This document shows positions 12,298-16,851 of a stretch of DNA of 16,851 bases, one piece after another. This DNA is from Bacteroidota bacterium (GTDB taxonomy: Bacteria > Bacteroidota > Bacteroidia > Chitinophagales > Chitinophagaceae): the NCBI GenBank assembly GCA_023430465.1, contig JAEZAM010000102.1, positions 1 to 16,851 of the forward strand, read 5' to 3'. Numbering within the stretch: the stretch's first letter is position 1; each line of letters opens with the position of its first letter. The position numbers were made by a program, and so were the translations under genes. Below the pieces are notes generated by a model that saw nothing but the letters and a program-made list of their open reading frames with translations, had not been told where the DNA came from and made no database searches.

Positions 12298-14330
12298 TTC
12301 AGGATCGCACCGAGGCCGCTGCCCTTGACCACCGGCGTAAAACCAGCATTCAATCCCAGCGTATACCCGACCTCCACACCGATCGCCTTGCCGCCAACTT
12401 TTATCCCACCAATACTCGTCGAACCGCCAATGCTCGCATCTGCCGAGCCTTTCAGACCTACATCGGCAAACTGGTTGTTGTTATCAAACGAAATATACGC
12501 CATCTGCTTTGCACCCGCGCCTACCAGGCCACCCAAAAATTTTCCCTTTATGCCAACGCCGGCCATTAATGTCGACGTTCCTGTCTTGAAACTTTTTTCA
12601 TACGCACCGAGTATTCCCACACCACCTTCAACAGCGTACTTCGAGCAATCAGCTTTCATCTTCACAATCTGCAGATCAACCTCCACATTCAGCCATTCCG
12701 GGCACTGCATTTTCCAGTCGTGATTTGCCGCGATCAAACTGTCATTGGCTGCTTTATTATAATCATTGTCGCAATCCGGTAATTCAGTCTGGCCCATTAC
12801 CGAATACAGCATCGCCCAACTCAAAAAACCAAAATAACCTGACACCGCACGGTACACCATTAACTGGTTGCCGCTTGATGGATTCAATCGTGCTATAGCA
12901 ATTAACTGGTTCAAATATGATTTCCAGCGCTGCTGGCCGATCTCGATCTTAGGCCGCATGTAAGCGCTGATCTCCGCCAGTTGTCGGTCATACAGTGGCC
13001 GCCGCTGCTCCTCGCAACATCTCTTTGCATAAGCAGCATAAACTTCCACGGATGCACCTGCCGGCGCAGGCTCACATTTGATCTTCGCCAGATCAACGCG
13101 CGTTCTTTCCATGATACCAAGAATATGATCCGTTTCGGGCTTGCCCTTGAAATTGGACAAAAAATCCGGCTCAAATTCCTTGTGCAGATCCTCCAGCATT
13201 GCCTCTACAAGATCATGATACAACCCAGGTCTGGCACGGCCTTCGGCCTCGACCACTTCCGGAGAAAAATCGATCGACTGCCAGTAAAGACTCTCTGCTG
13301 AAACACTGGCCGAAAAATGATCCAATTCTGCTTTCATTTCCCATGCCTGCTTTACGGTGGCGGGAAACTCAGGTATGATAAATTTCCCCAGCTCGATCTC
13401 TTCGAAATAATTTTGATGCACAATACCCTCCCGTCTGTACTTATTATTCCTCAGTGCGCGGAGATCAACGCGCTTACCCATTTTAAACGCATACGCCAAT
13501 GAACTTCGACGCATAGATATCTCCAGCTCCTTGTTGAAATGCTTCATCGCCTCATCAAAATCTTTCTTATACATGTGCAGCATGCCCATGCTATGGTTGG
13601 CGTCCGGGTTGAGATCATCCAACGCCAGGCACTGGCGAAAATATTGTTCGGCCTGCATCAGTTCACCGAGTCCCATAAATCCCTGCCCGAGGTTATTCAG
13701 TATCATGCTACTCTGCGGCACTTTTTCCAGGCAATGCATCAGCATCGGTATGCCTTTTTCCTCCAGGCCTGCCATGTTGAACATCGCACCAAGATTATTC
13801 CAAAGTATGATGGAATCAGGCTGCTGTTTCACCGCATTGATCATCAGCAAAATCGCTTTTCCAGGTTTGTTGTCATAAAAATTTGCCATTGCTGCATCCT
13901 GGATCTGCGGCGTTGGTTTTTCCACCACGATCCGCTTCACTTCTTCCACCTCCACTTTTGGCAGGCCCTGTTGCAGTTGTTGCCGTGATGTCTCCACTCC
14001 CTGCAACAGTTGTTCACGCGTCGGTGGCCTGGAGGGGATCAATGATAAACGCTTGATATCTTTCACTGGAGGCTTGATCTCTGCGCCGGGCAAAATCGTC
14101 TTGTCTATGGCCATACCATATTCGTCGGCGAGGTCGCCAACCTGCTGTCCCATCTTCTTTTGCATCTGCTCCGCATACGCGCGTTGCTGTGCTGGCGTCA
14201 TCTTCATCAGCTTATTGATGTCTGGCGTCTCGATCTTTGGTGGCTTTTTCTGCGCAATGGCGGGCAAATGAATAAGCGATACAGTCATCGCGATCAGCAG
14301 GCTGAATGCATGGGTTGAAAAACGGCTCAT
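12294..14330 (-). CDS. Large secreted TPR protein with glycine-rich C-terminal domain
   Basis: From ATG at 14330 the protein has 678 residues. It has a signal peptide (MSRFSTHAFSLLIAMTVSLI, ending PAIAQ near residue 27) and a charged linker with an Ala/Gln/Met-rich helix. At about 145-270 are three or more TPR units (ILWNNLGAMFNMAGLEEKGI, then MILNNLGQGFMGLGELMQAEQYF, then PDANHSMGMLHMYKKDFDEA). A long helical middle part contains a CEPAP-type segment and paired cysteines (AAYAKRCCEEQRR). The last 110 residues are glycine-rich beta segments (GVGILGAYEK, GVGIKGKFLGGLVGAGA, SADASIGGSTSIGG), a pattern of short repeated strands. It is probably periplasmic or surface-associated. The longer frame from a TTG at 14360 is rejected because that codon lies in the -7 promoter box. 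Function unknown. Confidence 0.82.
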   Translation of the reverse strand: MSRFSTHAFSLLIAMTVSLIHLPAIAQKKPPKIETPDINKLMKMTPAQQRAYAEQMQKKMGQQVGDLADEYGMAIDKTILPGAEIKPPVKDIKRLSLIPSRPPTREQLLQGVETSRQQLQQGLPKVEVEEVKRIVVEKPTPQIQDAAMANFYDNKPGKAILLMINAVKQQPDSIILWNNLGAMFNMAGLEEKGIPMLMHCLEKVPQSSMILNNLGQGFMGLGELMQAEQYFRQCLALDDLNPDANHSMGMLHMYKKDFDEAMKHFNKELEISMRRSSLAYAFKMGKRVDLRALRNNKYRREGIVHQNYFEEIELGKFIIPEFPATVKQAWEMKAELDHFSASVSAESLYWQSIDFSPEVVEAEGRARPGLYHDLVEAMLEDLHKEFEPDFLSNFKGKPETDHILGIMERTRVDLAKIKCEPAPAGASVEVYAAYAKRCCEEQRRPLYDRQLAEISAYMRPKIEIGQQRWKSYLNQLIAIARLNPSSGNQLMVYRAVSGYFGFLSWAMLYSVMGQTELPDCDNDYNKAANDSLIAANHDWKMQCPEWLNVEVDLQIVKMKADCSKYAVEGGVGILGAYEKSFKTGTSTLMAGVGIKGKFLGGLVGAGAKQMAYISFDNNNQFADVGLKGSADASIGGSTSIGGIKVGGKAIGVEVGYTLGLNAGFTPVVKGSGLGAILK

Positions 14331-14357
14331 GGTGTTGATGATGGATACAGTTCCGGC

Positions 14358-14365
14358 CAAACATA
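14358..14365 (-). promoter_or_regulatory. Putative promoter of the large TPR gene
   Basis: On the minus strand TATGTTTG matches the -7 consensus TAnnTTTG exactly. A TTTA at the -33 position lies 20 nt upstream of it, one mismatch from TTTG. Transcription would start near 14352, giving a leader of about 20 nt before the ATG at 14330, which decides against the TTG start at 14360. Confidence 0.5.
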
Positions 14366-14524
14366 TGGTATGATGGCAGGCGATGTAAATTTTATAAGAT
14401 TAAGGTGAGCAAAACTATCACCCGGTACCATCATAGAAATATCGCATGGAATGAACTGCCGCATTTCATGGTTCAATTGAAGGCACTGCTTTTCCGGATT
14501 TAGGAATTACCGGTATTTTTATGC

Positions 14525-15034
14525 ATGGATCTGCTTCAGCAACTGCAAAAGGAACATTCAAAAAGAAACTGCACGGCCATCGTACAATGGATCGGTGATG
14601 ACCTGAAACGATTCAATGAGTTATTTCAACTATTTCTGAAAGGTGAGTTCAGGGTGGCGCAATGCGCGTCCTGGCCGCTGCGTTATGCAGTTGAAGCACA
14701 CCCAATTTTTTTGCGGAACAAGTTCGGAACACTGCTGAAGAACCTGGAACGGACAGATACACATGAAGCCATCAAGCGAAATACACTGAACATCCTGGAA
14801 GCCATTGACATCCCCGCAGCCTTTGAAGGCCAGGTAATGGACCTGTGCTTTCGCTATATTGCCGATCCTGCAGAAAAAGCAGCGCCAAAAGCTTCAAGTA
14901 TCACTATACTCTCGAGGCTGGCTGAAAAATATCCGGAGATCAAAAACGAATTAAAGACCGTGATCGAGGAACGCTGGCCATTTGAGGGCGCGGCTTTCCG
15001 TGCGCGGGCAAGGCGCGTATTGAAAAATAAATGA
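14525..15034 (+). CDS. Alpha-helical (HEAT/ARM-like) protein of unknown function
   Basis: The 169-residue protein is predicted to be all helical, with no signal or membrane segment. Consecutive helix pairs such as FNELFQLFLKGEFRVAQCAS, WPLRYAVEAHPIF, FGTLLKNLERT, EAIKRNTLNILEAI and AKYPEIKNELKTVIEER have the spacing and leucine pattern of HEAT/ARM solenoids. The segment 'VAQCASWPLRYAVEAHPIF' resembles the 'R..A.W.L...' helix of such repeats. It ends in a basic tail (RARARRVLKNK). HEAT-like proteins act as scaffolds or bind nucleic acids (for example AlkD glycosylases), but no catalytic residue is identifiable here. The start at 14525 is the first in-frame ATG; an out-of-frame ATG precedes it by 4 nt. 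The gene converges on ndh with a 36-bp gap. Confidence 0.7.
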   Translation: MDLLQQLQKEHSKRNCTAIVQWIGDDLKRFNELFQLFLKGEFRVAQCASWPLRYAVEAHPIFLRNKFGTLLKNLERTDTHEAIKRNTLNILEAIDIPAAFEGQVMDLCFRYIADPAEKAAPKASSITILSRLAEKYPEIKNELKTVIEERWPFEGAAFRARARRVLKNK

Positions 15035-15070
15035 TCATCTTCGGCATGGCAGATATTCCCATGTATCCTA

Positions 15071-16393
15071 TCACGCCATTGCTTCTTCTTCCTGCAGGAT
15101 ACGTCTTGGATCCAGCCGCTTCAGACCTGTCCTTTCCGGGCGGTTGAACTCGCGGAAGATCAACCGCAAATTCTGATCGCGGGTGAAATACGCATAGACC
15201 CAGTTGAAGAATACGAAGAACCTGTTCTTCACGCCCAATATGAGCATCAAATGCAGTCCCATCCAGATCAGCCAGGCGAAAAACCCGCCGAAGTGCAGCT
15301 TTGGTTTCGGCACATCAACCACCGCCTTGTTGCGACCGACCGTTGCCATTGAACCTTTATCATGGTATTCAAAGTCAGAGATCCTGCTTGATTTGCGTTC
15401 CATGAACACCAGGTTATCCGCCAGCATCTCCGCCTGTTGCATTGCTACGGGTGCGACCTGCGGATGTCCGTTCGGATACTTCGGCGTTTCCATGTATGCA
15501 ACGTCACCTATCGCATATACGTTGTCATGGCCCTGCACGCGGCATTGCCGGTCAGTCTTCAACCGGTTGCCCTTTGTGATCAGGTCTTTATCTATTCCCT
15601 CTGGAACATTTCCCCGGATACCTGCAGCCCATATAACGGTCATCGACGGAATCCGCGCGCCGTCATTCAACAACACTTCCTTGCCATCATACTCCTTTAC
15701 CATTGTGTTGGTCATTACCGTCACACCCATCTGTTGCAGGTAGCGGCAGGATTGTTCCGCCGACTTCTCGCTCATCATCCCGAGCGTTTTCGGGCCACCT
15801 TCCAGCAGGTAAATATTCATCCGGGAGAAATCAAGTTCCGGGTAGTCCTTCGGCAAAATGTATTTCCGCATCTCGCTGAGTGCCCCGGCAACCTCGACCC
15901 CTGTGGGTCCGCCACCGACGACTACGATATTCATCAGGCTCTGCAGCGATGCGCTATCACGGATCGTGTGGGCATCTTCGAATAATTGCAGCAATCGATG
16001 CCTGATCTGCAAAGCCTCTACGGTGGATTTCATTGGAAAGGCATTTTCTGCAAGTACCTTATTGCCAAAAAAGTTTGTATCTGCACCGGTTGCCAACACC
16101 AGTACATCGTAGGAGATGTCGCCGGCCGTTGTGACGATACGGTTTTCAGGTGCTACCACCTCCTTCAATTCCGCGAGGCGGATGGACACGTTGCGACTGT
16201 TCTGAAATACCTTCCTGAGTGGAAACGAGATGTTGCTGGCATCAAGACCGGCAGTGGCCACCTGGTAAAACAATGGCTGGAACTGGTGATAGTTGAATTT
16301 ATCCACCAGCACTACCTCAAATCCCGGTTTATTATTGAGCTTGCGGGCCAGTTTCAGTCCACCGAAACCTCCCCCTACGATTACAACTTTCAT
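15071..16393 (-). CDS. ndh: Type II NADH dehydrogenase (NDH-2)
   Basis: The 440-residue flavoprotein has two dinucleotide-binding folds: GGGFGG (7-12) for FAD at the N terminus and VVVGGGPTGVE (157-167) for NADH. A glutamate at the end of the second strand of the latter (E198, LLEGG) favours NADH over NADPH. VLATGAD (99-105), VIWAAGI (253-259), YAIGD (293-297) and VAPVAMQQ (313-320) are the conserved FAD and quinone-site motifs. A hydrophobic helix (FFAWLIWMGLHLMLILG, about 371-387) and an amphipathic C terminus anchor it to the inner membrane, as in other NDH-2 proteins. It oxidises NADH and reduces menaquinone without pumping protons. The ATG at 16393 directly precedes the first beta strand (KVVIVGGGF). 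A -7 box lies at 16411-16418. No partner genes are visible. Confidence 0.93.
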   Translation of the reverse strand: MKVVIVGGGFGGLKLARKLNNKPGFEVVLVDKFNYHQFQPLFYQVATAGLDASNISFPLRKVFQNSRNVSIRLAELKEVVAPENRIVTTAGDISYDVLVLATGADTNFFGNKVLAENAFPMKSTVEALQIRHRLLQLFEDAHTIRDSASLQSLMNIVVVGGGPTGVEVAGALSEMRKYILPKDYPELDFSRMNIYLLEGGPKTLGMMSEKSAEQSCRYLQQMGVTVMTNTMVKEYDGKEVLLNDGARIPSMTVIWAAGIRGNVPEGIDKDLITKGNRLKTDRQCRVQGHDNVYAIGDVAYMETPKYPNGHPQVAPVAMQQAEMLADNLVFMERKSSRISDFEYHDKGSMATVGRNKAVVDVPKPKLHFGGFFAWLIWMGLHLMLILGVKNRFFVFFNWVYAYFTRDQNLRLIFREFNRPERTGLKRLDPRRILQEEEAMA

Positions 16394-16410
16394 ATACCTG
16401 ATTTAGAATT

Positions 16411-16418
16411 CAAATTTA
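16411..16418 (-). promoter_or_regulatory. Putative ndh -7 promoter box
   Basis: TAAATTTG on the minus strand is an exact TAnnTTTG match 17 bp upstream of the ndh ATG. A very AT-rich stretch surrounds it, and no good TTTG is found at the -33 distance. The spacer to the divergent lipoprotein gene also contains TACTTTG on the plus strand (near 16490), a one-base-short variant of the same box. Confidence 0.4.
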
Positions 16419-16508
16419 CACTATTTTCAATTATTTCTGAAAATATTTTTAAATCAATATTTCGAATTAGGGCCGGTATTCTTTACTTTGTTTTGCCAAA
16501 ACCCTCTT

Positions 16509-16851
16509 ATGCGGATCATTACCATTCTCACTTTCATTCTCATCATTCATACAGGTTGTCAACAGTCTTCGAATAAAGCTCTTCTCACCCGTTCCAATAT
16601 TGCAAGCCAATACTTTACCATAGATGGTGGGAAAGATCAGCTCGTGCGGACTGCTCACGGCACTTTGCTGAATATCAAAGCAGGCACCTTCCGACCCGGT
16701 CAATCCATTTCCCTGGAAATCAAAGAGGTCTTTACCCCGGATGAGATACTTCGCTCTGGCATTAACACCACTTCGAATGGCCGCCTCCTCAAAAGTGCCG
16801 GGATGCTCTATTTTTCTGCTACCTCGAACGGCCAGGCTGTTACCCCTTCCC
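16509..16851 (+). CDS. Putative lipoprotein, 5' part (runs off the window)
   Basis: From ATG at 16509 the frame stays open to the window end (114 codons seen). The N terminus MRIITILTFILIIHTGC is a lipoprotein signal with cysteine at residue 17 preceded by T-G, so lipidation at C17 is expected. The mature part has FTIDGGKDQLVRTAHGTLLN, then IKAGTFRPGQSISLEIKEVF, then LRSGINTTSNGRLLKSAGML and YFSATSNGQ. The succession 'GT.L.I.AG.F....I.LEIKE....E.L.SG..T.SNG..L.S.GM.Y..AT..G' recurs, as I recall it, in many Bacteroidota surface proteins without assigned function. The gene is divergent from ndh across 115 bp. The C-terminal part and any further domains lie outside the window. Confidence 0.75.
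   Translation, partial: MRIITILTFILIIHTGCQQSSNKALLTRSNIASQYFTIDGGKDQLVRTAHGTLLNIKAGTFRPGQSISLEIKEVFTPDEILRSGINTTSNGRLLKSAGMLYFSATSNGQAVTPS

Overview
The window looks like a chromosomal segment of a Bacteroidota bacterium, most likely Chitinophagaceae or a close relative. This rests on four things. Several upstream regions carry the Bacteroidota-type -7 box TAnnTTTG, and clear Shine-Dalgarno sequences are scarce. There is a PorT-type outer-membrane barrel and a zinc-less Bacteroidota-style sirtuin. Signal peptides end in AQ. The last gene is a lipoprotein of a type I associate with this phylum. No 16S gene is present, so genus is not resolved.

Layout. 1-926: the end of ribH (lumazine synthase) followed 6 bp later by a LutA/YkgE-type Fe-S protein. 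It runs tail to tail, with no spacer, into an EVE-domain gene (927-1331, minus). A 115-bp divergent spacer holding a telomere-like hexamer tandem repeat separates this from cobB (sirtuin deacylase, 1447-2139, plus). A 185-bp spacer that is almost entirely an imperfect inverted repeat follows. Then come a saccharopine dehydrogenase family gene (minus), a PorT-like barrel (plus), and a membrane protein with an N-terminal GYF_2/DUF4339 domain (minus). Next is gyrA (6054-8675) with a downstream secreted TPR protein (8712-10046), closed by a textbook intrinsic terminator at 10083-10109.

Accessory island, about 10110-12240. This is the unusual part. It contains two complete copies and several partial copies of a composite palindromic repeat. 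Each complete copy has two 23-28 bp palindromes in opposite orientation around a conserved spacer of about 111 bp, resembling a REP/BIME or MITE. Between them is an AT-rich two-gene minus-strand pair: a HEPN-fold protein and an unrecognised 107-aa protein whose ORF overlaps it by 22 nt. A small unrecognised protein with a C-terminal membrane segment follows. No transposase is in the window, so the repeats were presumably mobilised in trans.

12294-16851: a large secreted TPR protein (minus), an alpha-helical, possibly HEAT-like protein (plus), a type II NADH dehydrogenase (ndh, minus), and the start of a lipoprotein gene cut by the window end (plus). Apart from the island, the content is metabolic, topological and cell-envelope housekeeping. 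The best candidate for something undescribed is the HEPN plus 107-aa pair and the composite repeats around it. It is a candidate only: no defence or toxin activity can be shown from sequence alone.
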